From positions 563,026 to 627,025 of the forward strand of contig NZ_CP042243.1 of the NCBI RefSeq assembly GCF_008152325.1: 64,000 bases of DNA, given 5' to 3'. Below are positions 8,054 to 17,106 of this stretch, piece by piece. The stretch is from Crassaminicella thermophila (GTDB lineage Bacteria > Bacillota > Clostridia > Peptostreptococcales > Thermotaleaceae). The stretch's first letter is position 1, and each line of letters starts with the position of its first letter. The notes under the pieces are model-generated. The model was not told where the DNA came from and made no database searches. It worked only from the letters and a program-made list of their open reading frames with translations. Both the position numbers and the translations under genes were made by a program.

Positions 8054-9778
8054 ATGGATTACAAAGGAAGATATGAGGAATGGTTACATAGTAAATATAT
8101 GGATGAAGAAACAAAAGAAGAACTTCTTTCTATAAAAGATAACGAAAAAGAAATTGAAGATCGTTTTTATCGGGATTTAGAATTTGGTACAGCAGGGCTT
8201 CGAGGGAAAATTGGAGTAGGGACAAATAGGATGAATAAATATATTGTAGCACGAGCTACACAAGGTCTTGCAGATTTTATTATTGAAAAAGGAAAAAAAT
8301 ATATGGATCGTGGCGTTGTTATTGCTTATGATTGCCGACATTTTTCAAAAGAATTTGCAAAAAAAACAGCGCTTGTTTTAGCTGGTAATGGTATTAAAGC
8401 TTATTTATTTGAGGATTTGCGTCCTACTCCTGAACTTTCTTTTGCTGTAAGAAAATTAAATACAGCTGCTGGGATTGTGATTACTGCTAGTCATAATCCA
8501 AAAGAATACAATGGCTATAAAGTATATTGGGAAGAAGGCTCTCAAATATTAGAAGATGTCGCATCAGCTATTACAACAAAGATTCAGAATATAAAAGATT
8601 TTTCTGTTATAAAAACAATGGATGAAAAAGACGCAGTAAAGAGAGGGCTTTTGAGTATATTAGGAAAAGAAATTGATGATGTATATATTGAAAATGTAAA
8701 AAGCTTAGGCTTAAGAGAAAATATTGATAAAGAAATAAAGATTGTATATACTCCTTTAAATGGAACTGGAAATATTCCAGTAAGAAGAGTTTTAAAGGAA
8801 AGAGGATTCAAAAATATAATTGTTGTTCCAGAACAAGAAAATCCTGATCCAGATTTTACAACAGTAGGATATCCAAATCCAGAAGATGTGAAAGCATTTG
8901 CTTATGCAGAAAAATTAGGGAAAAAAGTAGGAGCAGAAATACTCATAGCTACGGACCCTGACTGTGATCGTTTAGGGGTTATGGTAAAAGGAGAAAAAGA
9001 AGAGTATGTTTCATTGAATGGGAATCAAATGGGTGCCATTTTTATTCAATATATATTAGAAGCCAAAAAAGAACAGAACACTTTACAAGAAGATGCTTAT
9101 ATTGTAAAATCCATTGTGACAGGTGATTTAGGAAAAGCTATTGCCAAATCTTATGGAGTAAAAACCTTTGAAGCTTTAACAGGATTTAAAAATATTTGCG
9201 GGAAAGTAAATGAATTAGAAAAGCTTGGAAATAACAATTTTGTATTTGGCTATGAAGAAAGCATTGGATATGTTGCAGGAAATTTTGTAAGAGATAAAGA
9301 TGGAGTTATTGCATCAGAGCTTCTTTGTGAAGCAGCAGCTTATTATAAAGGTCATGGAAAAACTTTATTAGATGTTTTAGAAGAAATATATAAAAAGTAT
9401 GGTTATTATCAAGAAAAGCTTGTTTCTATTGTTTTAGAAGGAATCGAAGGGCAAAATAGAATTAAGCGAATGATGGAGAAATTTAGAACAGAATATCCTA
9501 CTGATATAAAAAAGAGTAAGTTATCAAAATACATAGACTATCAAAAACAGGTATCTTTTGATTTTTTAAAAGAAAAGGAAGAGTCTATAGAAATTCCTAT
9601 ATCCAATGTATTAAAATTTGTGTTTGATGATCATTCTTGGTATGCTATTCGACCATCTGGAACGGAACCTAAAATTAAAGTTTATATGTATACAAAGGGA
9701 GATACATTGGAAGAAGCACAAGAAAAATTAAAAAATATAGAAGAAGTAGTTATGAAGCAATTAGAGGAAGTAGAATAG
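8054..9778 (+). CDS. pgcA: Phosphoglucomutase / phosphomannomutase (alpha-D-phosphohexomutase)
   Basis: Cytosolic enzyme interconverting glucose 1-phosphate and glucose 6-phosphate for cell-wall and polysaccharide precursors. 574 aa, typical for the PgcA type. It shows the catalytic serine loop TASHNP (Ser146), the metal loop TDPDCDRLG, the sugar-specificity loop GYEESIGY and the C-terminal phosphate loop RPSGTEPK. The ribosome binding site is weak. The leader upstream is where the tnpB element inserted, so its native promoter may have been altered. Confidence 0.93.
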   Translation: MDYKGRYEEWLHSKYMDEETKEELLSIKDNEKEIEDRFYRDLEFGTAGLRGKIGVGTNRMNKYIVARATQGLADFIIEKGKKYMDRGVVIAYDCRHFSKEFAKKTALVLAGNGIKAYLFEDLRPTPELSFAVRKLNTAAGIVITASHNPKEYNGYKVYWEEGSQILEDVASAITTKIQNIKDFSVIKTMDEKDAVKRGLLSILGKEIDDVYIENVKSLGLRENIDKEIKIVYTPLNGTGNIPVRRVLKERGFKNIIVVPEQENPDPDFTTVGYPNPEDVKAFAYAEKLGKKVGAEILIATDPDCDRLGVMVKGEKEEYVSLNGNQMGAIFIQYILEAKKEQNTLQEDAYIVKSIVTGDLGKAIAKSYGVKTFEALTGFKNICGKVNELEKLGNNNFVFGYEESIGYVAGNFVRDKDGVIASELLCEAAAYYKGHGKTLLDVLEEIYKKYGYYQEKLVSIVLEGIEGQNRIKRMMEKFRTEYPTDIKKSKLSKYIDYQKQVSFDFLKEKEESIEIPISNVLKFVFDDHSWYAIRPSGTEPKIKVYMYTKGDTLEEAQEKLKNIEEVVMKQLEEVE

Positions 9779-9809
9779 ATAAGAATAATTTATTTTAGGA
9801 AGGTATACG

Positions 9810-11000
9810 ATGAAAGAGACAAAATTAATTGTTAAAAATAAGTTTTTGAAAAAATATAAAAGTGGCTATCCTTTGATAATGAAAGATGCAATAATAAATA
9901 TGAATGCTTTAAAAGAAGAAGGACAGCTTATAAGATTATTAGATGAGAAAAAAGGATTTATTGGAAAGGGCTATTATGGTATACAAAATAAAGGTTATGG
10001 ATGGATTTTGACTCAAAATGAAAAGGAAAAGATCGATCATTCTTTTTTCCATAAAAAGTTGTTAGAAGCAATCAAACGAAGAAAAAAATTATATATGGAT
10101 AGAAATACCACTGCTTTTCGCGTATTCAACGGAGAAGGAGATGGTATTGGTGGATTTACAGTTGATTATTTTGATGGGTTTTATTTGATAAATTGGTACA
10201 GTAAGGGGATTTATACATTCAAGGATTATATAATCAATACTTTAAAAAATCTTTCAGGCTGTAGAGGGATTTATGAAAAAAAGAGATTTGATACAGGTGG
10301 AAAGTTTATAGAAGAGGATGGGTATGTTTGGGGAGAGAGAGCTAAGTTTCCTCTTATAGTAAAGGAAAATGGAGTAAATTTTGCAATTTACTTGAATGAA
10401 GGAGCTATGGTAGGAGTATTTTTAGATCAAAGAGAAGTAAGGAAAGCTATAAGAGATAAATATGCAAAGGATAAAAATGTATTAAATACCTTTTCATATA
10501 CAGGTGCATTTTCAGTTTTTGCAGCACTAGGAGGAGCAAGGAAAACGACTAGTGTTGATCTTGCAAATAGGAGTTTGCCAAAGACTATTGAGCATTTTAG
10601 TTTAAATAATATTGACTATGAAGCTCAAGATATTATTGTAGAAGATGTATTTGGATATTTTAAGTATGCACAAAAGAAAAACTTAAAATTTGATTTAATT
10701 ATTCTAGATCCTCCAAGCTTTGCAAAATCAAAGAAAAATCGTTTTAGTGCGGCCAAAGACTACAAAGATTTATTAAAATCAGTGATAAATATAACAGAAG
10801 ACGGTGGAGTAATAGTAGCATCCACAAATTGTGCTAGCTTCGATATGAAAAAATTTAAAGACTTTATTGATAAAGCTTTTAATGAAATGGATAAAAAATA
10901 TAAAATCTTAGAAGAATACAGACTTCCAGAAGACTTTAGAACCATTAGGGAGTTTAGAGAAGGAAACTACTTAAAGGTAGTGTTTATAAAGAAATATTGA
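9810..11000 (+). CDS. Class I SAM-dependent rRNA methyltransferase, RlmI-like
   Basis: 396 aa. An N-terminal PUA-like RNA-binding domain (about 1-80) is followed by an EEHAD-like middle domain. The Rossmann methyltransferase has the SAM loop NTFSYTGAFSVFAALGGA and motif IV LDPPSFAKSKK. RlmI makes 5-methylcytosine in 23S rRNA, and this layout is shared by that family. The target base is not provable here. Start has AGGAAGG upstream; 31 nt after pgcA, probably co-transcribed. Confidence 0.88.
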   Translation: MKETKLIVKNKFLKKYKSGYPLIMKDAIINMNALKEEGQLIRLLDEKKGFIGKGYYGIQNKGYGWILTQNEKEKIDHSFFHKKLLEAIKRRKKLYMDRNTTAFRVFNGEGDGIGGFTVDYFDGFYLINWYSKGIYTFKDYIINTLKNLSGCRGIYEKKRFDTGGKFIEEDGYVWGERAKFPLIVKENGVNFAIYLNEGAMVGVFLDQREVRKAIRDKYAKDKNVLNTFSYTGAFSVFAALGGARKTTSVDLANRSLPKTIEHFSLNNIDYEAQDIIVEDVFGYFKYAQKKNLKFDLIILDPPSFAKSKKNRFSAAKDYKDLLKSVINITEDGGVIVASTNCASFDMKKFKDFIDKAFNEMDKKYKILEEYRLPEDFRTIREFREGNYLKVVFIKKY

Positions 11001-11070
11001 AGGTTTTCACCAAAAATATGATGACGAAATATAGATATATAATATATAATTAATATAAGAATACTTAAGG

Positions 11071-11102
11071 CCTCACCAGTAATGGGTGAGGTTAATTGTT
11101 TT
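11071..11102 (+). terminator. Hairpin, probable terminator after the methyltransferase gene
   Basis: CCTCACC / GGTGAGG 7-bp stem with a 7-nt loop, followed by TTAATTGTTTTT. The T-run is interrupted, so efficiency may be modest. Confidence 0.55.
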
Positions 11103-11184
11103 TAAGGGGAAGGAGGAATATACTAGCATAAACTAATATTATTTCCAATAAAGCTTTTCCATCATAAAAGAAAGGCGTGATATT

Positions 11185-12855
11185 TTGAAGAAAAATGACT
11201 TTTATATTATATTAGGATGTCTAATGCTTTTGATCGGATTTATATTTACAAAGCATTATGCCTTAGCAGCACCTATTGAAAATAATGAGGTAATAATCAA
11301 AGATGGGGAACAAATGATTATATATGAAGATTATGATGAGATCGTAAAAATAGAGAACAATAATGTCTATATTGATTTATACACATTGTCGAAGCATTTA
11401 AATTTGTTAGTAGATTATGATGAAAATAATAAAATAGCAGTAATAGCAAGTTCGAATAAGATAATCAGATTTTATCAGAATAAAAAAGTAAAAATCAATC
11501 AAAAAATTACAATGAATATCTCTCCTATGGTTTTTGTCAATGAAAGACCATTTGTGCCAATCAATCAAATAGCAGAACATTTGAATATAAAATATAATTT
11601 TATAGAAGAAAAAAAATTACTATTATTAGAGAATCAATATGAAAAAATTATAACTGCAAAAGCAGCAAAGGATAACGTAAACGTAAGATTCAAACCAACT
11701 TCTTGGTCGCTTGAAGATGATTTGCTTAAGGAGAATGAAAAGGTAGAGATTTTAAAAAAAGAAGGGAAATGGATAAAAATTTTAACTCCTAGAGGAAAAA
11801 TAGGATATGTTAAAGAATATGAACTAAAAGATGAAGAAGAAATTTTAGGAGTAGTACGAGAAAATAAACCTATATGGAAACCAGAGAAAGGAAAAATTAT
11901 GCTTACATGGGAGCATGTCCATAAAAGTAATCCTGATACATCAATAATTGGAGAATTAAAAGGTTTAAATGTCATATCACCCACTTGGATTACACTTACA
12001 GATGCTTCAGGCAAAATCAATCATAAAATAAGCAAGGATTATATTGATTGGGCAAAAAATAGAGGGTATAAAATATGGCCAGTATTTACAAATAATTTTG
12101 ATCCTAAACTTACAAATGAATTTTTTAAAAATCCTTCTGCAAGAGAAAAAGCAATTGATGAAGTGTTAAAATTAGTAAAAGAAAATTATCTTGATGGTAT
12201 TAATATAGACTTTGAAAATGTTTATTTAAAAGATAAAGAAAAACTTGTTTTATTTGTAAGAGAATTAACTTCTGCTTTTCATGAAAATGGACTTATTGTT
12301 TCTATAGATGTAACAGTAAAGGGTGGTAGTGAAAATTGGTCTCAATGCTATGATCGGGCTGCTTTGGGAGAAGTAGTTGATTATGTAGTTTTAATGGCTT
12401 ATGATGAGCATTGGGGATCAAGCCCTATAAGCGGATCAGTAGCTTCAATGGGATGGGTTGAAAAAGGAATTAATGGGCTATTAGAAGAAGTATCTCCACA
12501 AAAGCTTATATTAGGGGTTCCTTTTTATACAAGAATATGGATGGAAAAACCATCAGTTAAAAATCCTGATAAAATAGAAGTAAAGTCAAAAGCAGCAGGT
12601 ATGGAAACAATCAATGAAATACTTAAAATAAATGATATTGTTAAAGTATGGGATGAAAAAAGTGGTCAGAATTATGTAGAATATAATGAAAATGATTTAG
12701 TTTATAAAATATGGATAGAAGATGGACAATCTATGAAATTAAGAGCAGATTTTGTAAACAAATATAATCTTGCAGGGATTGGGGCATGGAGAAGAGGTTT
12801 TGAAACAGAAGATATGTGGAATATAATAAATGAAACATTAAGAGAACGGCCTTAA
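11185..12855 (+). CDS. Secreted glycoside hydrolase family 18 protein with copper-amine-oxidase-N and SH3 domains
   Basis: 556 aa. TTG start with AAAGGCG upstream. A signal peptide of about 30 aa ends in ALAAP. A copper-amine-oxidase-N-like (stalk) domain occupies about 40-150, a bacterial SH3 segment about 155-220 (NVRFKPTSWS, WIKILTPRGKIGYV), and a GH18 TIM barrel about 230-556. The catalytic DGINIDFE carries the acid/base Glu of DxxDxDxE enzymes. Such enzymes hydrolyse GlcNAc-containing glycans; relatives in spore formers (YaaH/SleL type) act on cortex peptidoglycan. The extracytoplasmic location is clear, but the sporulation role is inferred. The stop codon lies in the loop of its own terminator. 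Confidence 0.87.
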   Translation: MKKNDFYIILGCLMLLIGFIFTKHYALAAPIENNEVIIKDGEQMIIYEDYDEIVKIENNNVYIDLYTLSKHLNLLVDYDENNKIAVIASSNKIIRFYQNKKVKINQKITMNISPMVFVNERPFVPINQIAEHLNIKYNFIEEKKLLLLENQYEKIITAKAAKDNVNVRFKPTSWSLEDDLLKENEKVEILKKEGKWIKILTPRGKIGYVKEYELKDEEEILGVVRENKPIWKPEKGKIMLTWEHVHKSNPDTSIIGELKGLNVISPTWITLTDASGKINHKISKDYIDWAKNRGYKIWPVFTNNFDPKLTNEFFKNPSAREKAIDEVLKLVKENYLDGINIDFENVYLKDKEKLVLFVRELTSAFHENGLIVSIDVTVKGGSENWSQCYDRAALGEVVDYVVLMAYDEHWGSSPISGSVASMGWVEKGINGLLEEVSPQKLILGVPFYTRIWMEKPSVKNPDKIEVKSKAAGMETINEILKINDIVKVWDEKSGQNYVEYNENDLVYKIWIEDGQSMKLRADFVNKYNLAGIGAWRRGFETEDMWNIINETLRERP

Positions 12856-12870
12856 GGTCGTTCTTAGTTT
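12844..12870 (+). terminator. Terminator of the GH18 gene, copy 1 of a duplicated 22-mer
   Basis: AGAACGGCC / GGTCGTTCT stem with one G-U pair and a TTAA loop that contains the gene's stop codon. The T-run after it is poor (TTAGTTT). The 22 bases 12844-12865 recur exactly at 13126-13147. Confidence 0.7.
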
Positions 12871-13125
12871 GTTAACAAAGTTATATTCATCAATGAATTA
12901 AAAAATAACGCTCATAAACAAAGCTTTAGAGAAAACTAAGATTCATAATTTAGAAAAATCCTAACGCACCTAATCAAGACATCCTGTCTTGTAGGCTGCT
13001 AGCTTAGCATCCATGCTAAGCCTACGGATTTTTCTGAAATTTTTCATCAAGTTTTCTTTACTAAAGTTTTGCAATTATTCGCTTTTATTTTTTTATTCAT
13101 AATAATTCTATTTTGTTTATAGTCT
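12866..13125. repeat. 260-bp fold-back (long imperfect inverted repeat) element between duplicated terminators
   Basis: No gene in this stretch. The arms, about 110 bp each, match each other imperfectly across the whole length: GAAAAATCC-type and GAAAAC-type blocks near 12930-12960 are mirrored near 13022-13062, and outer AAACAAA/TTTGTTT blocks near the ends also pair. The centre holds two perfect hairpins: CAAGACA/TGTCTTG around 12977-12993 and GCTTAGCAT/ATGCTAAGC around 13002-13021. It is bounded by exact 22-bp direct repeats. It looks like a non-autonomous inserted element or a structured RNA. Confidence 0.7.
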
Positions 13126-13152
13126 GAACGGCCTTAAGGTCGTTCTTTTTGT
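13126..13152 (+). terminator. Terminator, copy 2 of the duplicated 22-mer
   Basis: Identical stem to 12844-12865 but followed by a better T-run (TTCTTTTTG). This is probably the original end of the GH18 transcript, displaced by the fold-back element. Confidence 0.7.
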
Positions 13153-13192
13153 AATAAAAGTAAAAAATGTATCATCAAGGGTATTTGAAATA

Positions 13193-13221
13193 TTGACTTT
13201 TAAGAATTTTCAATTTATAAT
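13193..13221 (+). promoter_or_regulatory. Sigma-A promoter of the aspartokinase gene
   Basis: TTGACT (13193-13198), 17-nt spacer, TATAAT (13216-13221), 46 nt before the start codon. The leader is too short for a lysine riboswitch and none is seen. Confidence 0.8.
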
Positions 13222-13267
13222 AGTTATATTTATTTGAATTATTAAAATTTTAGGGGGATTTATTAAG

Positions 13268-14581
13268 ATGTGTATAAAAGTAGCAAAATTTGGAGGATCA
13301 TCAGTAGCTGATGCAAAGCAATTTCAAAAAGTTCGCGATATCATTCAAGCTGATAGCAAGCGTAGATACATTGTTCCATCGGCTCCTGGAAAAAGACATG
13401 CAGAAGATTATAAAATTACTGATCTATTGTATCTTTGCCATGAACATGTACAACATTCTGTTCCATTTGATCAAATGTTTGATATGATTTGTGATAGGTA
13501 TTTAGGGATTATTGATGAACTTAATTTATCTATTGATTTAGAACCTTATCTTATAGATATTAAACAAAAAATTTCTGAAGGAGCATCTGTTGATTATACA
13601 GCGAGTAGAGGAGAATATCTAAATGGTCTTATTTTAGCTCATTTATTAGATTATGATTTTGTAGATCCTAAAGATATTATTCTTTTTGATAAATATGGTT
13701 CTTTAGATGCAGAAAAAACAAAAGAACTTGTCAGCAAACGCTTAATGGAGCATGAGCGTGCTGTTATTCCAGGATTTTATGGTGCTATGCCTAATGGAGA
13801 AATAAAAACTTTTTCACGAGGAGGATCTGATATTACTGGGTCTATTATCGCACAAGCTGTAGGAGCAGAAGTTTATGAAAATTGGACAGATGTTTCTGGA
13901 TTTTTAATGGCTGATCCTCGTATTGTAAAGAATCCAAAACAAATTGAAAAAATTACTTATCATGAGCTTAGAGAACTTTCATATATGGGGGCTACTGTTT
14001 TACATGAAGAATCTGTTTTTCCTGTAAGAGAAGCAGGTATTCCTATCAATGTGAGAAATACAAATGAACCTGATAATAAGGGGACAATTATTGTAAGCAA
14101 TAAGGAATTTATAAATCCTGGAACAATAACAGGGGTAGCGGGTAGAAAAGATTTTACTGTGATTGCTATCCAAAAAAATCGTATGCATTCGGATATTAGT
14201 TTTATTAGAAAAATTCTTTCTATTTTAGAAGCAAACAATGTTCCTGTAGAACACCTTCCATCAGGGATTGATAATATTTCTATAGTTATTGCAGATTCTA
14301 ATTTAGGAAATAAACTCAATAAGCTTTTAAAAGAGATTAATGAGCAATGTAGTCCTGATTGTATAGAAGTATATCCAAATATGGCACTCATTGCTACTGT
14401 TGGACAAGGAATGGTTTATACACGTGGGGTAGCAGCGAGGTTATTTACGGCTTTAGCAGAAGCAGGTATTAATATTCGAATGATTGATCAAGGATCAAGT
14501 GAAATCAATATCATTGTAGGTGTTGAGACAAATGATTTTGAAAAAGCTGTACAAGCTATTTATCATGGTTTTGTAGAATAA
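13268..14581 (+). CDS. Aspartate kinase
   Basis: First step of the aspartate pathway to lysine, threonine, methionine and diaminopimelate: ATP-dependent phosphorylation of L-aspartate. 437 aa. It shows the N-terminal KFGGSSVADA kinase signature, SRGGSDITGS for the aspartate/ATP site, and two C-terminal ACT domains (from about 305), including GVAARLFTALAEAGINIRMIDQGSSE, the usual effector-binding repeat. GGGGGA lies upstream of the ATG. Feedback inhibition by an amino acid is likely from the ACT domains, but which one is not readable. Confidence 0.93.
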   Translation: MCIKVAKFGGSSVADAKQFQKVRDIIQADSKRRYIVPSAPGKRHAEDYKITDLLYLCHEHVQHSVPFDQMFDMICDRYLGIIDELNLSIDLEPYLIDIKQKISEGASVDYTASRGEYLNGLILAHLLDYDFVDPKDIILFDKYGSLDAEKTKELVSKRLMEHERAVIPGFYGAMPNGEIKTFSRGGSDITGSIIAQAVGAEVYENWTDVSGFLMADPRIVKNPKQIEKITYHELRELSYMGATVLHEESVFPVREAGIPINVRNTNEPDNKGTIIVSNKEFINPGTITGVAGRKDFTVIAIQKNRMHSDISFIRKILSILEANNVPVEHLPSGIDNISIVIADSNLGNKLNKLLKEINEQCSPDCIEVYPNMALIATVGQGMVYTRGVAARLFTALAEAGINIRMIDQGSSEINIIVGVETNDFEKAVQAIYHGFVE

Positions 14582-14629
14582 TATATAAATTTCCGTATAT
14601 ATTTCTTTTATAAAGAATGGAGGGGAATT

Positions 14630-16018
14630 ATGAATTTTGAAAAGAGAATTGATGAAATGAAAAATGAAATAATAAAGTCAACACAAAAGATAATTCAAAT
14701 TAGAAGTGTAAAGGATACTCCAAAGGAAGGGATGCCTTTTGGAGAAGGCATAAATACTTGTTTAGAATATGCCCTAGACTTATCAGAAAAACTAGGATTT
14801 AAAACAAAAAATTTGGATGGATATGCAGGGCATGCTGAATTGGGAGAAGGAGATGAAATTGTAGGTGTTTTAGTTCACCTCGATGTTGTACCTGAAGGAG
14901 ATAATTGGACATACCCTCCTTATATGGCAGAAATTCATGATGATAAAATCTATGGAAGAGGTACGATTGATGACAAGGGACCTGCAATTGCTGTTTTATA
15001 TGCTATGAAAGCCATTAAAGATGCGAATATAAAGCTAAATAAAAAGATAAGAATTATATTTGGAACAGATGAAGAAAGCGGCGGGGAAGGTATAAACTAT
15101 TATCTTAAGCATGAAAAAGCTCCAAATTTAGCTTTTACTCCTGATGCAGATTTTCCTGTAATCCATGGAGAAAAAGGGATTCTTATATTTGATTTAGTAA
15201 AAACTTTTAAGGAAGATTTAAAAGATGAAGGGATAAAGATAATAAAGATAAAAGGTGGAAATAGACCAAACATGGTACCGGATTATTGTGAAGCTCATCT
15301 AATTTCTAAGAATTCTTTAAAAGAAAAGTTGGATAAGTATTTAAAAGAAAATAATGTAAGATTAGAAATAGAGGAAAAGGATTATTTTACTGTAATTAAG
15401 TCTTATGGGGTATCTGCTCATGGAAGTCTTCCAGAACTTGGAAAAAATGCAATATCCCAACTTATGTTGTTTTTAAATACTCTGGATTTGTCGGATGGGG
15501 ATGTAAAGGATTTTATAAAATATTATAAAGAGAAGATTGGAATTGAGTATTACGGAGAATCGATAGGATGTGGTTTTTGTGATGAAGAATCAGGAAAGCT
15601 TATTTTTAATGTAGGGGTAATTGATCTAGACAAAGAAAAGGTAGCTGTATCTATTAATATTCGCTATCCTATTACTTATACAGAAAATCAGGTATATAGT
15701 GGGATTAAAAAAGAATTAGAAGGTACAGGAATAAGTATAGATCATAAAGAGCATATAAAGCCAATTTATTTACCAAAGGATCATGAATTAATTCAAAGCC
15801 TTATGAAAGTCTATAAAGCATTTACTGGAGATAGTAAAGAGCCAATCACAATAGGTGGAGGAACTTATGCAAGATCAATGGATAATGCTGTAGCTTTTGG
15901 ACCGTTATTCCCTGGACAACCAGAGCTTGCACATCAAAAGGATGAATTTATAGCTATAGAAGATTTGATTAAGATTACAAAAATCTATGCTCAAGCTTTA
16001 TATGAATTAGCAAAATAG
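14630..16018 (+). CDS. pepV: M20 metallodipeptidase, PepV/Sapep type
   Basis: Cytosolic dipeptidase of 462 aa with a two-metal site. Metal ligands sit in VLVHLDVVPEG (His and neighbouring Asp), GRGTIDDKGP, and GTDEESGGEG with the catalytic and ligand glutamates. The lid-domain His is in SYGVSAHGSLPE, and the last ligand is in PELAHQKDE. Ribosome binding site GGAGGGG. It would hydrolyse dipeptides taken up from the medium, which fits an amino-acid-using anaerobe. Confidence 0.92.
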   Translation: MNFEKRIDEMKNEIIKSTQKIIQIRSVKDTPKEGMPFGEGINTCLEYALDLSEKLGFKTKNLDGYAGHAELGEGDEIVGVLVHLDVVPEGDNWTYPPYMAEIHDDKIYGRGTIDDKGPAIAVLYAMKAIKDANIKLNKKIRIIFGTDEESGGEGINYYLKHEKAPNLAFTPDADFPVIHGEKGILIFDLVKTFKEDLKDEGIKIIKIKGGNRPNMVPDYCEAHLISKNSLKEKLDKYLKENNVRLEIEEKDYFTVIKSYGVSAHGSLPELGKNAISQLMLFLNTLDLSDGDVKDFIKYYKEKIGIEYYGESIGCGFCDEESGKLIFNVGVIDLDKEKVAVSINIRYPITYTENQVYSGIKKELEGTGISIDHKEHIKPIYLPKDHELIQSLMKVYKAFTGDSKEPITIGGGTYARSMDNAVAFGPLFPGQPELAHQKDEFIAIEDLIKITKIYAQALYELAK

Positions 16019-16041
16019 AAAATAAGCATGATATGATGAGA

Positions 16042-16074
16042 GTTAGGCTTAAATATTTTTTATTTAAGCCTAAC
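16042..16074. terminator. Strong hairpin between convergent pepV and lplA
   Basis: Perfect 14-bp stem GTTAGGCTTAAATA / TATTTAAGCCTAAC with a five-T loop. No long T-run follows on either side, so it is terminator-like rather than a textbook case. Confidence 0.6.
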
Positions 16075-16089
16075 TAATAAAGCAATAAG

Positions 16090-17106
16090 TTATAGCTGTT
16101 TTGATTTTTGAAAAAGCCAATTTTGAATATCTGTTATAATGATTGGATCTTTCGTATCTATATTTTTGATAGTATCTAAAATAGCATTCATGTCAAAGGG
16201 AAGTCCTATTAATGAAGAAGCAATTTTTTGGATTAATTTGCTATTCATAGCATCTGAATAAATTTTTGCTGAAGTGATATGACCATTTTTAAGAGAGAGT
16301 CCCATTTGTATACCACCCCAAGGGAATCTATTTTCAAATACAATATCAAATTTTGGTGCTTCTCCATATCGCCACTCCCAAGAAGCATACTTATCATATA
16401 GATCTTTAATATTGTAGTTATCTCTATCTACTTGAATTTCATTTGTAGTACCGCCATAAATATCTACAAAGCTTTGTTTCAAGCTTTGAAGCATTTGATC
16501 AATTGTAAGGTTGTTTTGCAAATCCATTAGATTGATAACTCTAGATGAAACAGAATCAATGCCCTTTGAAGCAATTTTTTCCTTTGAAACCTGCAGATAA
16601 TTTGTAAGTTTCATTAAATCTGTATTAATTAGGATTGTACCATGATGGTAAGCTGAATGTTCCCTGAAATAAAATGCATTCCCTGAAAACTTTTTACCTT
16701 TAGCTGTAAGGTCATTACGACCAGAAAATTTGGCGTCAATTCCTAAACTTTTTACTGCATTTAAAATTACTTTTAATTGTTTTTCTAAATCATACAAATT
16801 TTTATCCATTATAAAGGTGAAATTTAGATTTCCTAAATCATGAAATACGGCACCCCCGCCTGATAATCTGCGGGCTAATTTGCCACCATCTTCTTCTAGT
16901 CTTTTACATCTACACTCTTTCCATGCATTTTGATTTTTTCCAATGACGACAGTATCTTTGTTTTGCCATAAATAAAATATAACTTCATTAGGTTGAATTT
17001 GATTTAATAAATGTTCTTCTAAGGCAAGATTAAACCAAGGGTCAAAAGACAATGAGCGAATGATTTTTGTATGAATATCTTGATTAAGCAAAATGTATCG
17101 CACCAC
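16090..17106 (-). CDS. lplA: Lipoate-protein ligase A
   Basis: Activates free lipoate with ATP and attaches it to a lysine of lipoyl domains. 338 aa, the usual length with the C-terminal accessory domain. It shows the RRLSGGGAVFHDLGNLNF lipoate-binding loop, the catalytic-region segment GRNDLTAKGKKFSGNAF, and HHGTILINTD. The start is uncertain: GTG at 17106 overlaps the end of lpdA by 23 nt, and TTG at 17091 has AAGGTGG 11 nt before it. Overlap with lpdA means translational coupling. The obvious local substrate is the lipoyl domain of that same LpdA. Confidence 0.92.
   Translation of the reverse strand: MVRYILLNQDIHTKIIRSLSFDPWFNLALEEHLLNQIQPNEVIFYLWQNKDTVVIGKNQNAWKECRCKRLEEDGGKLARRLSGGGAVFHDLGNLNFTFIMDKNLYDLEKQLKVILNAVKSLGIDAKFSGRNDLTAKGKKFSGNAFYFREHSAYHHGTILINTDLMKLTNYLQVSKEKIASKGIDSVSSRVINLMDLQNNLTIDQMLQSLKQSFVDIYGGTTNEIQVDRDNYNIKDLYDKYASWEWRYGEAPKFDIVFENRFPWGGIQMGLSLKNGHITSAKIYSDAMNSKLIQKIASSLIGLPFDMNAILDTIKNIDTKDPIIITDIQNWLFQKSKQL

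Noticed and set aside
11634-12020. 128-codon minus-strand frame inside the GH18 gene
   Set aside because: Antisense shadow; composition is typical of reverse-read AT-rich coding DNA.
13149-13267. Lysine riboswitch or T-box ahead of aspartokinase
   Set aside because: The leader after the promoter is only about 45 nt; too short, with no matching conserved blocks.
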